Shown here in pieces: positions 10,664 to 23,494 of a stretch of DNA of 64,000 bases. The DNA is taken from contig QANT01002263.1 in NCBI GenBank assembly GCA_003254885.1, positions 1-64,000 of the forward strand, written 5' to 3'. This DNA comes from Purshia tridentata (Eukaryota; Streptophyta; Magnoliopsida; Rosales; Rosaceae). The notes beneath the pieces are model-generated. The model did not search any database and was not told where the DNA came from. It saw only the letters and a program-made list of their open reading frames with translations. Every line of letters begins with the position of its first letter. Within the stretch, counting starts at the first letter, position 1. The position numbers and the translations under genes were made by a program.

Positions 10664-13344
10664 ATGATAATGGAGCCACCAGAAATGAGCAATGAACTGG
10701 TCCATGATATCCTAAATGCAATAGATAACGTGAGTTTGGTGTGTCAAAATCCCCACAGCATACATAGTGGGGGTGTGTTTCGCAACAAAAGCCCCCTGAA
10801 ATCCGCTACAACTCTTCTTTTGCTGCAGTTATGTCTAGTTTCCTTAGTTTCGCAGTTCATCAATCTTGGCCTCAAACCTATCGGACAGTCCAGCATTGTT
10901 TCCCAGATTGTTGTAAGGTTTTCTCCACCTCTGAATTAATCAATCCTCCTAATTACCTACATCTAATTTCCAGTCATGTATATTAACAAAAGTTTTAATT
11001 ACCAAATCGATTGTGTACAGGGCGGTATACTATTCGGGCCATCGATACTGGGGCATAGAAAGGAAATCGCGGACGCTCTGTTCCCTATCAAAGGCGCCAT
11101 AGCGCTTGAAACAATGGCGGTATTTGGGCTCATGTTCTTCCTCTTTATGATGGGAGTGAAGATAGATTTGAACAACGTGTTGCACCCAGATCGAAAGGCC
11201 TTGGTCATTGGAATTTCATCCTTCTTCAGCACCTTGGCGTGCTCTGAAGCATTAACCTTCTTGCTGATAACATATCTCCCCATGGACGCAACCTTAGTGA
11301 AGGTGCTCCCATTAATAGCCGGATCGCAGTGTATCTCCAGTTCAGCTGTCATTGCTTGTCTGCTCACCGAGCTCAAGATGTTAAACACTGACATGGGCCG
11401 CCTCGCCCTCACTGCATCAGCTTTTACTGATATTTTAGGCATTTGCTTGGTCGCGGTTGGTATGGTAGTTTTGGACCACAAGAGCAAGAACGTAACAGTA
11501 CCAATTTTGGCATTTGCATCGGCATTTGCACTTGTGGTTGTCATTGCGTTTGTGATTAGGCCCGTGATTTTGTACATGCTGAACCGTTCACCGGAAGGAA
11601 AACCTCTGAAGGAGAATTACGCTTTTGTCATTTTATTTTTTGTTATTGTCTGTGGGTTTCTCAGTGAGCTCGCATCCCAGCATTACTTTCTGGGGCCGTT
11701 TGTGCTTGGCTATGTGGTGCCAGATGGACCGCCTTTGGGGTCGGCTGTAGTGGGGAAGATTGAAACTCTGGCTTCATGGTTATTCTACCCAACGTACCTT
11801 GCCGTCAGTGGGATGAAAACCAACATCCTCAAAATTCACTTGCGGTCCTTGTGGGTCATGGTGGGTGTGATTTTCTTCAACAGTCTGGTCAAGACCGGAT
11901 CAGTCATGTTGCCAGCCCGCTATTGTGGTTTGCCTACAAACGAATCTTTTGTGCTCGGCATCATATTCAACGCAAAAGGCATCAGTGAGCTTATTGTTTT
12001 CAACTTGTGGAAGCAATCCATGGTTTGTGTCTAATCTGGCTGCTGGTTTTAATTTGTCTCTGACTTCCCCAATGCAATGCAAATCTTGAATGATATGATG
12101 AATGAATCTTTTAATTGCAGATTATGACTGATCAAGAATTTGCTCTGGGCGTGCTTTCGGTGCTATGCTCAACAGCAGTGGTAACACCCTTGATAAAATA
12201 TCTCTATGATCCTTCAAAGCAGTACTCGGTATTTAGACGAAGTACAATCCAGCATCTGAGGCGAGAATCTGAGCTACGAATTATGGCCTGCATTCACAAT
12301 CCGGAAAGCGTTCCCACAATTATAAACGTCCTAGAAGTATCACATGCAACGGAAGAGAACCCTGTTGCAGCCATAGCCCTTGTCCTCGCCGACCTTGTGG
12401 GACGAACCACCCCTATTCTTGTAGCACACACCCATGAAAACCTACAGAGCATCGGCAACATTTCATCCAAATCCAGTCAAATTGTGAATGCATTGAGGCA
12501 ATACGAGAACTACAACGAAGGCGTAGCCACCCTCCAATCATTCACCTCCGTCTCGCATTATGTAACAATGCACGACGATGTATGCCGGATAGCATGTGAC
12601 GAGAGAGTAAACATTTTGATCCTGCCGTTCCACAAGCAATGGGCAATAGATGGCTCCATTGGGTCAGTCAGCGCAGCCATCCAATCCATGAACATCAATG
12701 TCCTCGAAAAGGCACCTTGCTCAGTCGGAATTCTCATCGACCGAGGAATCCTAGGCGGGTCGGTGTTGGTTCTAGCCACTCGAATTATATTCCATGTTGC
12801 TGTGATCTTCATTGGTGGTGCAGACGATGCAGAGGCACTAGCCTATGGCGCGCGCATGTCAAGGCATCCGAATGTGGATTTAACAGTTGTACGGTTCCTT
12901 CTCTTTGGAGCTGAAAATACTAAAGACCGGAAGCGGGACAGCGACTTGATCGACGAATACCAGGGAGCAAATGCAGTGAATGAACGATTTGTTGTTGTGG
13001 AAGAGGTTGTACAAGATGGAGCACGATTGTCCGCTGTTATCAAATCAATGGTGGACTGTTTTGATTTGATGTTGGTAGGGAGGCATCATCAGGACTCCCC
13101 GCTTCTTGCGGGGCTTGGTGAGTGGAGTGAGTGCCCAGAACTCGGAATCATCGGCGATATGCTTGCTTCGCCGGATTATCAGTCAGCCGTCTCTGTATTA
13201 GTGGTGCAACAACAGAAAATGGGAGGAAAACCTGCAAGTCGGCCCAAGCAACCAATTGATAAAGAACCGTTGATTCATGATGGCCCACCTGAAGAAACAA
13301 CAAGAGGATCGTGGACAATCACAGTGAATGAACGTTATAGATAG
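10664..13344 (+). CDS. Cation/H+ antiporter, CHX family (CPA2), copy 1
   Basis: Three exons, 10664-10912, 11021-12022 and 12121-13344, encode 824 residues, a normal CHX length. Residues 1-about 440 form the CPA2 Na+/H+ exchanger core: a first helix (TTLLLLQLCLVSLVSQF), the GGILFGPSILG signature, and about twelve membrane segments including a PDGPPLG loop. The soluble C-terminal half has the two USP-like folds typical of CHX proteins (ELRIMACIHN and VAVIFIGGADDAEALAYGARM). The ion-site position reads Thr-Asp (Asp220) where many CHX have Asn-Asp. CHX proteins exchange K+ or other cations for H+ on endomembranes or the plasma membrane; the substrate is not deducible here. Intron positions and phases match the three CHX copies at 44-56 kb, but this copy is more divergent and lies on the opposite strand. 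Confidence 0.92.
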
Positions 13345-14320
13345 AGATCAGAATTGCACTCTTTGTTTTGGTAATTCTTTTTTCCTTTTCAAGTTAACCC
13401 CATTCATTTTTCTGTAAAGGAGACAATTTTGGGGTCTTTTTGTGATCTTTTGTTTTTGTTTTTTTGGCTATTGTTATTCAACAGTGACCTCTGTAAATTT
13501 TTTTTCGGGTAAGAAACTAAGGACCTCTCTAAACAAGAAGTTTTATCTACTACATGTACCACAATTTTTGCATCACTTTGGTACCACGTCTCTAATCCAC
13601 ATATATAAGTGGATCCTATCTCTATTAGATATGTGGTATTAATATAGTAATATGGTAAGTAGTACAATTAGTTTTATTCCATGTAACACAATATTCTGCA
13701 ACCCCTCATAGCATGTTTAACCACATTTATTACACCCTTCCATGGGAAAAAACTCTTCAACCCCTTGCATATGGATCACCTGCAAAGCATCAGTCTCTAA
13801 TATGAAATCATTGAATCCAGCACCTTTAGCCATCCGCATACCCGCCATCACTGCCAATAAATCCATAAAAAGTAGGGTAAACAACTCCAATGAATGGTTG
13901 GCCATTGCTATTATCAATCCTCTATCATTCTCAAAAACAACTCCCACCTCTCTCTTCACGATAGCACTGTTTACAGCACCATTCAAGAGACAAGTATATC
14001 TCTTCATGAAGGTTTTCCCATTCATATTATTATGAGATAATTGCAATCTATATTCTTCCAAGTACCTCCTACCTAGTACCGACCTATAGATCAGACGAGA
14101 TTTGAAAAGTATGCTCACACTCCCACACACTAGGAGTTCAATTATAGAATATTGCCTTTATGATCATCAAAATTGGAAGAATTATATTGTACAATTACAC
14201 TAAACAACATACAATTGGGTAATGGAAATGATACATGTAAAGCTAAGGACCAAAATCCATTTCTTTGAGATTCCAGAATTATCTGTAAATTAGTATGAAA
14301 GTATAAAGTGAGATACGACC
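13345..14320. other. Intergenic DNA between CHX copy 1 and the RETICULATA-related gene
   Basis: Convergent interval with the two 3' UTRs. It contains the RNase H-like remnant listed next and otherwise AT-rich sequence without recognisable features. Confidence 0.5.
13717..14130 (-). pseudogene. RNase H-like domain remnant
   Basis: A minus-strand open frame has the pattern of the plant RNase H-like domain often found alone or at the end of non-LTR retroelement proteins: LLNGAVNS, then VGVVFENDRGLIIAMA, a helix rich in Ala/Met (LLAVMAGMRMAKGAGF) and NDFILETDALQVI. Only about one domain is present, with no reverse transcriptase beside it, no splice-supported gene model and an unremarkable N-terminal extension. 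It is best read as a decayed fragment of a LINE-type or captured RNase H gene. A small expressed protein is possible but not supported. Confidence 0.5.
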
Positions 14321-17300
14321 TCATTTATTCTGGATTTCATCTAAACTTTTCTCCTCTGTGTTGTTACATTCCAATGCAGTATGTTTAGTAGAATCTGGCA
14401 TTTGGTAAGAGGACGATTCACTCTTCCGAGCTTGAAGTCCAGTAAAGCGTGCAAGATCAACCCATTGCTGCAGCAGTTGAGAGAAAATATTAAGAGCGAT
14501 ATTGGGCCATAAATTTATCTAATTGCATTTTAGCTATTGTGAAGCAACAATGGTTCACGTAGAAAATGAATCAAGATTAATTGATTTTGTAAATCACAAC
14601 CCATCAGGTCCATGAGGCATGAAAAAACCAAAATAACAAATGGTAAAAGATCCACAGAGTTCATGAAAGATTGAAATAGCAACAGTACACCATTAGTAGC
14701 CACATTCCCACTTCATCTATGAAGACAAGTATATATTCTCTAAACACAGAGTACATAACTACAAATTAATACAATAGCATGATGAGCCAGGTTCCTGAAA
14801 TGGCTCTCAAAAGAATAATAACAATAAGCTTGACATGCTTAATTGGTCTTTGAAAATATAAAGAAATAATAACTGGAGCATAAGAATACATTAACTTAAA
14901 GAATAAGATGATTCTAACCTGAGTTCCCCAGTAAGAGTTTATTGTCCGAGAAAGGAAAGATAGCATATTTACAAGTAATGTTTGAGAAGAAAACATATCA
15001 GAAAGTCGATGCTCCACTACTCCAGCAATAATCTGCACTACAATTATATTTCATTTTAATGCCAAACGAACACTATGACACAACCAAGATGTACAAATAT
15101 GTTATTTACTTTTGTTATATTCCAAAGGACTGTCCTATTCATTGGATGAGTATATGAGGGTCATTCTGACTTATGTTAGCTCCAACTTTACAGCTTGTAG
15201 CCCAATTTTCAAGTGAAGCATTTTTGTGGGCATTGGTTCAAGTGAAGTTCGAGATATACCCCCCTTTTTTTATCCAAGCTGACGGGTTGCTGCTGTTTCA
15301 TGAGTTATTATTTGTTCCTTGAGTTGCTAGTCAACTTTATTTGACCGTTTCTGTTTTTGTTTTCATTTTTGGTGGACAGTTTGTGCCTTTAATGTAATTT
15401 GGTTACTTTTACATCTACAAATATTTCTCCGTATCCTTTTTTCTTTTTAGAAAAAAATGAAAGCAAAGAAGATGTTGAGCACTTTCTCTACCTGATAACG
15501 GAGATTCGCTGATGTTCCGAGAAAGCATCCATATATTATTGCCGTTTTAAGCACTGGAGATCTTTTCTTTTTCTGATTGATAAATTGAGCTGGATTAATG
15601 AAGCTGCGAGCTGAAAACAGAACATTTGAGGCAGCAACAGCCCCAATACTGGAAATAAATCCAACACTAGCTAGTTTTAGACCACCCAAAAGCACAGATG
15701 CAAGTCTATGATTGATACTCCAATCCTTCCCTGCAAGATCCTTTTGAAATGCATTATCTGGAATGGATCCAAGAAGACCTTTAATAGCATCCATGCCATC
15801 AGGCACATTCATCTCATCAGCATACGAAAGGAACGACAATGTCGGGGCAGGAAGCCACACTGTAAAGAAATCAACAACTGTTCCCCTTAGAGTATCCGTA
15901 ATAACGAAGTCCAGCTCTTCAAAGAAATTTTCTTTGCGCCTCTCATACTGTGCTAAGAGAGTAGTAGTTATTGAAATAGCTTCTTCTATAGCTAATCTAT
16001 GCAAGAATTTAGGATCTGCCAACAATCTTTCCCTGAAACCCTGCATCAAGATGAGCTACGGTAAAAACTTATGTGTCAAAATATAAAATTATAAAATTTT
16101 CCAATCTACATACCTGAAAACGTCGAGTGAGCTCTGAAATAAGAGGATATTGCTCCAGATCAAAGAAGTTCTGTAATACCTCTGGAGATACCAAACCAAG
16201 ATCCAGTCCTTTTTGAAGGTCCTGAAAAGCATAACAATATGGTCTTCTTCAGAGAAGGAAAGCAACACCATTAAGGACAGTTAATATTTTCCTAAAAGCA
16301 TATGTAACTTGCAAACCACCCCATAACATAGGACAACTCACCTCTATTAACCAAACACCATTTGTTAAATCCAAAATGACTTCTGGAAAAGTGAAATTTC
16401 AGCTAAATAAGCAATTGATAAGATGATCCCTGTTATTTCATCATAGCTTAAGATGATCTCTGTTATTGAAAATTATACCACCATAAAAGCTAACTATTGG
16501 TTGCATTAAAACTATGTACCTCCTAGTGCACATATGATCTCAAGGCACTCCCAGTTATTCAATTAAGTGAAATCTCCCTGTAAACATTGGGAAGTAGAAC
16601 TTCTACAAAGAAAATTATTTCACTTCTGGGGAGCATTTAAAAACAATTAGGTCATTTCAATGTATATTCTTTCAACCATTAGTGTACACTGGTGGGGGAA
16701 CTTTTGTTATCATACTGTTTTTCAAATGAAGAATAAGCTAAACTGAGGAATCAACAAAGGAAAGAAAAAGACTGAGAAGAATACAGCTAACCTGTGGAAG
16801 GGCATCTCGCCTCCTGCCTGCTGCATTCATAACTCGAGCAATTTCAGCACGATCAAAGCAATTCCTATTGCAGGGTCTGGCAGCAGAATACCACAGGAAA
16901 TCAGCAACAGGAACTTCACCCTCTCGTCGTATGTCCTGTCTTTCAGGATTAAGTAATATAACTACTTGGTTTTTCTTTTGCATCTTTTTTGAAATTCTAG
17001 CTGGCAGTCCAGTCCCTCTTAACCCATATCTGACATGGCTTGCACCTGTCACCACCATTAGAATACCATTTGTTCCTCCATCTACCATTGCCTGCAAGAT
17101 AATCTGGGACATAGTATAATCTTCAACCACTCTTGCTTGTGCAGATAGATACGAGCTCGGCCCAAAAGGAACCAATTGACTCGGAGAATTCAAATCAACT
17201 GGCGATCTGCGCGTGATAGAAGTGAAGCCTGAGATGAATCCTGAACCCGCTGGAGGAGCATACATTTTACGGTCAGCCTTTGAAAGCCCATGGATTCCCT

Positions 17301-18470
17301 CAGCTTGGACAATCCGTAAAACCTAGGAATAGCAGAGTAATCACTATGCACAACTTAGTTACTAACCTATTCACTCTAAAAAATAAGAAGTGGCAGAAAA
17401 CTTACATTACAATCTTAAGAAATGACATTTATGTAACGCAGTTGTTCAAATTTAGATTATAGGATCCAGTACAAGATACACCATGATACATTGATGCTAG
17501 CTAGTTTGATTAAAGGAAAGTGTAAGTCCGTAAGAGTACCTTGAGTGGAGTACCACAAGCCACAAGCCGAACTCCATTATCGCGACAGTAACTTAGAAGA
17601 GGCTCATATTCCTGCCAGCGTTGAGGTGGCCAATGTGATGTGTAAGACTTCAAAGCTTCTCCATCTATGCTGCCACCACATATTATATAGGCATCAATAT
17701 AAGCAACACAGAAATATGTGCCCATGTGTGAAATGCAGATTATACATAAACAGATAGAAATAAACTTATGATATTTATGAGTTATGAGACAACCTTTTGT
17801 TCATGTACTGATTGAGCTGGTCCTGAAGATTACAAGGAAAAGCTTCAAGAGCCAAAGACAAGGTTCGGTCGCTCTCCAAACACCTTTTCCTCAAGTTCTT
17901 CACAATCTCAAGCTCCAATTCTTTGTCGTCGCGAACCGGAACCTGTTCGGCTTCGCCTAAATACAGAATCCGAGCATTCATCAGCTTCTGCCAGACCTTG
18001 CTCTTGTCCTTTCCCATGGCCATTGGCTCTCCGATCGCCGTCGCGTCGTATATCCTCGACGTTATCGCATCCTCCTCCTTCTTTTCCTCAGCTCTTGGTA
18101 CCGGTGCCGTCGCTGAAGGCGACAGCGACGGCGCGTCCTCAGCGCTGGCCACAGTCGATTTCAGAAACCAAGCTCCGAGCGCCAGGGACGGAGCGAGTAG
18201 CGCCTGTCGCCTCGTATGGAGCGGACTCCGGGGAGCTTCGTCGTAATAGTCGGCACCTTCTATTGAATTTCTGATATCTTTATAGGAATCTCCGGACGAA
18301 TTCCGGCGGAGAATGGCGGAGATTTTGGTATGGTGGTGTTTTCGGTAGGAAACTCGCCGGAAAACGTGGAACAGTTGCCGGCTGAGTTGGAATCCCGGAG
18401 AGGCGCGTGGAGGAGACGTTACATATAGTGGTCCGCTCGTGGTGAAGCCTCTGTTAGCGTGGGGCTTCAT
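14321..18470 (-). CDS. RER5/RER6: RETICULATA-related plastid protein (DUF399 + DUF3411)
   Basis: Seven minus-strand exons join in phase: 17794-18470, 17540-17669, 16792-17322, 16114-16221, 15492-16040, 14919-15032 and 14321-14467, giving 751 residues, close to Arabidopsis RER5 and RER6. Residues 1-60 are basic and Ser-rich, like a chloroplast transit peptide. Residues 85-110 ([18 protein letters not shown], then ASA) resemble a second, Tat-type targeting signal. Residues about 160-440 match the ChaN-like DUF399 domain ([18 protein letters not shown]); the C-terminal part is the DUF3411 RETICULATA domain with hydrophobic segments ([20 protein letters not shown]). The family lies in plastid membranes and affects leaf mesophyll growth; no reaction is known. 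Two short uORFs precede the ATG in frame-adjacent positions (18467-18511). It lies tandem with BADC1. Confidence 0.9.
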
Positions 18471-18511
18471 TTTGATTTTGCGGCGAGAATGCTTAACATT
18501 CAGTCCCACAT
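18467..18511 (-). promoter_or_regulatory. Two short uORFs abutting the RETICULATA-related start
   Basis: If the leader extends past 18511, it holds two back-to-back upstream ORFs: 18500-18511 (three codons plus stop) and 18497-18499 onward to 18467 (ten codons plus stop). The second stop TGA overlaps the main ATG in an ATGA arrangement, which could allow termination-coupled reinitiation. The transcription start is not known, so this is conditional. Confidence 0.4.
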
Positions 18512-19419
18512 GGTTGAATTTCGGCTGTTGAAGCAAGTTAGTTTTTGGTTCGTTATTCGTTAATGTTTAGCGCCTTAAATAATTGAGTTTTTTTTTCTTT
18601 AATAAAAAAGAAAATAGGGTTTTTGGATTGATTTTTTTCTGTCACATAATTTTGGAAAATATTTGAAACTTTTCTAGGTGGTGAAAAAAACTAGTCATTA
18701 TTCATCAATTTTATCCAAAATTGTCCGACAGTCTCATTCTTATCTGCCAGGTACAAAGAAAATTTTGAGTGGTGGCAATTTGAGTAGGGTTTAAGAAAAT
18801 AAAAAAACATCATTATCATTATAATCATTCTCGTTTTTTTCCTAATTTTATTTAAATGCCAATATTAAAAAAATTTGGAACTGAAACCAGTCCAAATAAA
18901 AGTTAACATTAAATTTGAATCATGGTTCGATTTCTTTTAATATTAAAATAAATAAATAAATAAAATAAAAACCCTATTGAACTGACCTGTGATCTACATT
19001 CCACAGTCCATAGTTCACAAGCCAACATGTTACAAGCTATATGACCCATTGTTCATCGGTTAAATTGTGGGTCATATACTTTATTAATAGACTGATGGCC
19101 AAAAAGATGTTACAAAGTACAAAACTGCTTTCATTTCATGAAACACTTGCATTTGAGTAGTAAAGTCTTCTTCCATATGCAGAACATCTACAATGTAACC
19201 ACCAAAGGCAGAAACAATGTCTAACACATCGATTACAGAAGCTCAATCAAATTATTCCTAAATATCGAATACAGTCAATTTTCCTGACCAGAAATATGAA
19301 ATACATAATATGCCTGTCCCCTAATGCCACAAGGTAAAAAGACAAAGATGGAAAGAATGACTCTAGAAAACTGCAAGCCTCGGAGCTCTTCAACAACAAT
19401 TACTGGAAAGAGAGAAAGC
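18471..19419. other. Intergenic: promoter of RETICULATA-related gene and 3' UTR of BADC1
   Basis: AT-rich with homopolymer tracts. It presumably carries the promoter of the gene to the left and the 3' UTR of BADC1. No clear element, RNA gene or exon was found. Confidence 0.5.
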
Positions 19420-22400
19420 TCACTGGATCCCGTGAAATGATGGCAAGACAGCGATAAGTGGGTCTCCATAACCAACAGCTTCTGTGAATCATAAACAATT
19501 CTATTAAAATTAAATCAGAGAGTACAAGAGGTAACAGTATGAAAGTATATAAGTTATAAATCATAATGTACATTTCTTTTAGGTTGATCCACTATCATGA
19601 TCCAAAAACATCATAAGAAAACTTTAACATTGTTGTATGTTCTAGAATATAGTCACTTTGGGGAGACTCACGATTTTTTTGTATTCCTAATTTCATCATG
19701 CCCCATAAATACTTGTTTTTGGTGTTAAATTAAGTTCATAATATACAACCCATATATGAAAAAATTAATAACATTAGTTGATAATGATAAATAGGCATTA
19801 TACCTCCATCATTGAAGAGGAGCTTCAAAACTTCTCCACCCACATCTGACTGCTCAACACATCAGAAATCCATCATGAGTGAAGTGTCTATCATGAAACA
19901 CTGGAATTAAGGCAACTGAAATGGAAAACATACCTTCACAGGAAGTTCGGTGCCAAACTGATCCACGTATCCGATTACTTGTCCTCCTTTGATTACATCA
20001 CCCTGTATATTTTGGAATCAAGAGAGGCCAAATTTCAATATTTGGGTAAGGAAATGACAATGACGCTCTTATGAGACTTCAATCATAAGAAAGTTACAAA
20101 GGCACCCATAGGAGGGGTGGTCTTTAACATTACTTGTATCCTTACAATACAGGACTTATAACATCTTATTACTGAAAAATGCAATCTTCTAGATGGATAT
20201 TTTTTAACTGATCGGTTCAGCTATTGCTTTACTCATTTAAATCAATAGCTTAGAAGAATCTGATGTCACATCTCTCACTTAGCATAAGAACTTGATAATT
20301 TTATCATTGATTCAGAGATTCAAGCACTTGGAAATATGATACAACACATAAGGACATATTAGGTGATTTTCCTTCTGAATTATGACCTAAAAGTACTAAA
20401 GAGGTTAAGCCAAACATAGGTATGCAAGAGATACCTCTTTACAGATAGGAGGTTGCTTCTTTCCTTTCACTGTTCTGCCCCTTCGGAATGAACCAACCTG
20501 GCCACAAAAAATAAAAAATAAAAAAGAAGAAGAAAGATATAAGTGAATCCTAGATGCTACATCATGTATGAGTAAAAGAACAAAAATGCTCCTCCCTGCA
20601 TAGGCTTAACACATACAGTTGGAGAAGAAACCAGAACATATGCATTAGATCCAGAAGCCTCAAAGGCTGCTAACTTTGTTGACTTGTCTACTGAAGTGTT
20701 TTTAAATGGACTGGCTTTTTCAGAAGATTTTGGTGGTGATGATCGAGGGGGGGGAGCAGGAGCTGATTCAACCATGGGTTTAGTTGGAATAGGTGGTGCT
20801 GTTGTTGGCGAGATGCTAGACACTGGAGCAATGGTGGCTCCAACGTTCCGCTTCAAATGCATTTGAAAGTCTCCAACCTAACACAGAGAATGTATGACCC
20901 ATCAAATAAGAGAATGCAAATACAGCAAAAGATTTGCAGATGACAATCAAATCTAGACCCATACCATAAATTAAAAACCCTGAGAGATTTAATGAACTTT
21001 ATTCAGGTGTTGAAATCCAAGATCTTCACTCCAATATTTAAATTTATGCGTATCAGATTTTTCCCCACAAGGAAATATATCTGGTGCTGGACCCACATAC
21101 ATTATCATTTGTGTTACACATGGGGGGCTCAACAGCACAAGTCACTGTCCTGGTTAAATACAGAATTCTTTTTCCTCAATTCCAATTAACCTAATTGTTT
21201 GAATTATGTCCCTAAGCATCAACTGATATATTGGCATCCGTAGAGATTTCTTAAGAGAATACACTATTTGATACACATCCTTTATGCCTTAACTGCATTG
21301 CCACACCAATCAATGTGTCATCAATCCCTTAACATATTGAGTACCCAGTGCTTGTCTGAACTTAATGATGTACATACATTTTCCTATTTAGTATAAAATA
21401 CATGTTTTATTTACACATTAAGCAACAATAATAGATTTCGCAAGACTAGCAGGTTGCTTGATGGGTGTAGAGATTCACCTTAAGTTTCAGTTCAGCAATC
21501 TCTGTCTCATCACAGACTTCTAGCATCAGTGCCTGATGATAAAGACAACTATTTGTCAAACCAGAAATTAGAATGCAAAATAATTCAACCAAAACTTGTC
21601 GAGACAAATTGTACATAATACAATTTAATGAATAACCATCATCACATGATAGGAGGGCATGCCTTAAGCTTGTGCTTTACGAGCTAAAAATATCCAGAGT
21701 TGGAACACAGCATTGGATAATATTAATTTATGAAGTGAAAGTTGACATGAAATTAATACAAAATCTTCAAAGCTCATAATCAGTTGAGATTCATGCAGCA
21801 AGGCGTGACTAAATATAGAAGTTCCAGAAAATAATTTGTTATATAAAAAATATATGAAGCAATCATAATCAAAGCAAGAGTAAAGATTATTTTCATAATG
21901 ATCATACAACAAAAAAATGGAAGAAATGAATCATTATACATATACAAGTATAGACTACATATATTATGGCTAATTCTCTCTGTGAATCATTAAGCAAAAA
22001 TACCTTAACAAATGAAGGAAAAAGCTAAATATGCTTTAGAAAAAGAGAAGCATCACCTCAAATCCACTAGGAAAAGTTGCTGGTTGAGGAGCTTTCTCCG
22101 ATGAGCTTTGTGCCTTGCCGTCTGATGGAACTGCCCAATCATAAATATGTTTAGGATGAAAATCTAATAGTTCTCAGACAATGAAACATTAACATATCAG
22201 CATGTGTAAACACATGTCTGTCATAGGCCAGCACAGAGAGCAGCAGTGCCATGTAATTATATGCAACAGTGTCGTGGAAGTCAGACTCTACCAAATATCC
22301 ATGCAAAAGCAGAACGCAGAAAAAATGCAGTATAAAGTGACTTCGGTTGAGAAATCACATTGAGTTGGTACTCTAGTATTCAATTATGGATATGGAAATA

Positions 22401-23418
22401 GATCCTGTTTTGAGTTCTGAATGACACATAAATCTAAAGCATCATAGTCGTAGCTTCTTAATGTGGTGAAAAATATCAAATATCTAAAATTACATTCAGC
22501 CCACCACTCTCTCCCACCCCCACCCCCACCCCCAAAGAAAATAAAACCCAGTGAGAGAAATAATAATAATAATAATATCAAGAGTCATTACTTGAGGCAA
22601 TAGGACTGTAAAGAACAAACACGTTACTGATAAATGGAAATGGACTATTTTTCGGACCTGAAAACAGAGATAAACTTACCATTGGACTTTTCAGACTTGG
22701 TAGCTTCAGATGTCTTCGCACATGCTACTAGCACTCCCTTCCGCTTTTGTGGAGAACAAATGAACTTTTCACTAACCATCAAGCCTTGGAAGTATGATCT
22801 ACTTGAGGTGGGCCTTCTGGCGTTGTACACTGGAAACATACCAGGCCTGTCAACCAAGGACCGGATATGCGAAACTGTGCCTACAGAACCTGCTATATCA
22901 CATTGTCTTATGAGAACCTGAATCTAGATCAAACTTCGACAATGGTTCAACATTTCGCAAAAGAATTATGCATATTTGATTTTAATTTTTAACATACGCA
23001 AGAACAAACAAAAATATAAAAAATTGACTGTTGGCGTGGGATCAATAATTTTCTTTCGGATTCGCTATTCAGTTGAATATTACATCAGATCTCAAACCAC
23101 TGGACCATAGTTTGTTACCTCAATATCCAAATTTGGGTTGAATTAGTATTACATTAATCCATTCACAGAGAGTGTGCAATAACCAGCTTAGTTTCGTTCT
23201 CCAGAGATAACTACAAAAAGTTGAACCCTTCTATTTCCTTTTTGACAATCCACAGCATTCTAATTCCTTTTTATCTCATTTCACTCACGAAACCAAACAA
23301 GTAAACAAAAATATAGCTCAAATTATTTAACCACTAATGCAAGCATATACATCACTGCTTAAGCTTCACAGATATACCCTAGTAGATACACATATAATGT
23401 ATACGTGTATGCATGAAA

Positions 23419-23458
<40 letters not shown>

Positions 23459-23494
23459 ACAGTTAAAGGATCGGAGAACAGCAGAGGACTCCAT
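19420..23494 (-). CDS. BADC1: BADC1-like biotin attachment domain-containing protein, plastid ACCase regulator
   Basis: Nine minus-strand exons join in phase: 23461-23494, 22680-22889, 22057-22130, 21479-21532, 20617-20877, 20435-20497, 19934-20002, 19804-19849 and 19420-19481, giving 290 residues. The start codon lies in a tiny first exon (MESSAVLRSFN); exon 2 begins after TAGCAG at 22889, the only acceptor that keeps frame. A plastid transit peptide is likely (residues 1-60). A Pro/Ser-rich linker precedes a C-terminal biotinyl-like beta-barrel (about 205-290: VGSFRRGRTVKGKKQPPICK ... GDVIKGGQVIGYVDQFGTELPVKSDVGGEVLKLL in pieces). The position of the biotinylated Lys (A-M-K-M in BCCP) is occupied by the QFGTEL segment, so it cannot be biotinylated. 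Known BADC proteins replace BCCP in heteromeric acetyl-CoA carboxylase and lower its activity. Confidence 0.92.
22507..22535. repeat. C-rich (CCCCCA)n tract in BADC1 intron 2
   Basis: A CCACCCCCACCCCCACCC-type tract lies in intron 2 (22131-22679). The minus (transcribed) strand is G-rich with runs of five Gs. It is a simple repeat; its complementary strand could in principle form a G-quadruplex. Confidence 0.6.
23421..23456. repeat. (AG)18 microsatellite at the 5' end of BADC1 intron 1
   Basis: Eighteen uninterrupted AG units. On the transcribed minus strand this is (CT)18 and starts five bases inside intron 1, directly after the GTAAC donor of the first coding exon. It is a likely polymorphic SSR. 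Confidence 0.9.

Noticed and set aside
10999-11577. 192-residue open frame on the minus strand inside CHX copy 1
   Set aside because: It is antisense to the conserved CHX exon, rich in odd composition and without domain signals. A shadow of the real gene.
15033-15491. Possible extra exon in RETICULATA-related intron 5
   Set aside because: Exons on both sides join in phase and match the family length; nothing extra is needed.
22384-22581. 65-residue minus-strand frame with a Gly run
   Set aside because: Produced by the C-rich simple repeat in BADC1 intron 2.
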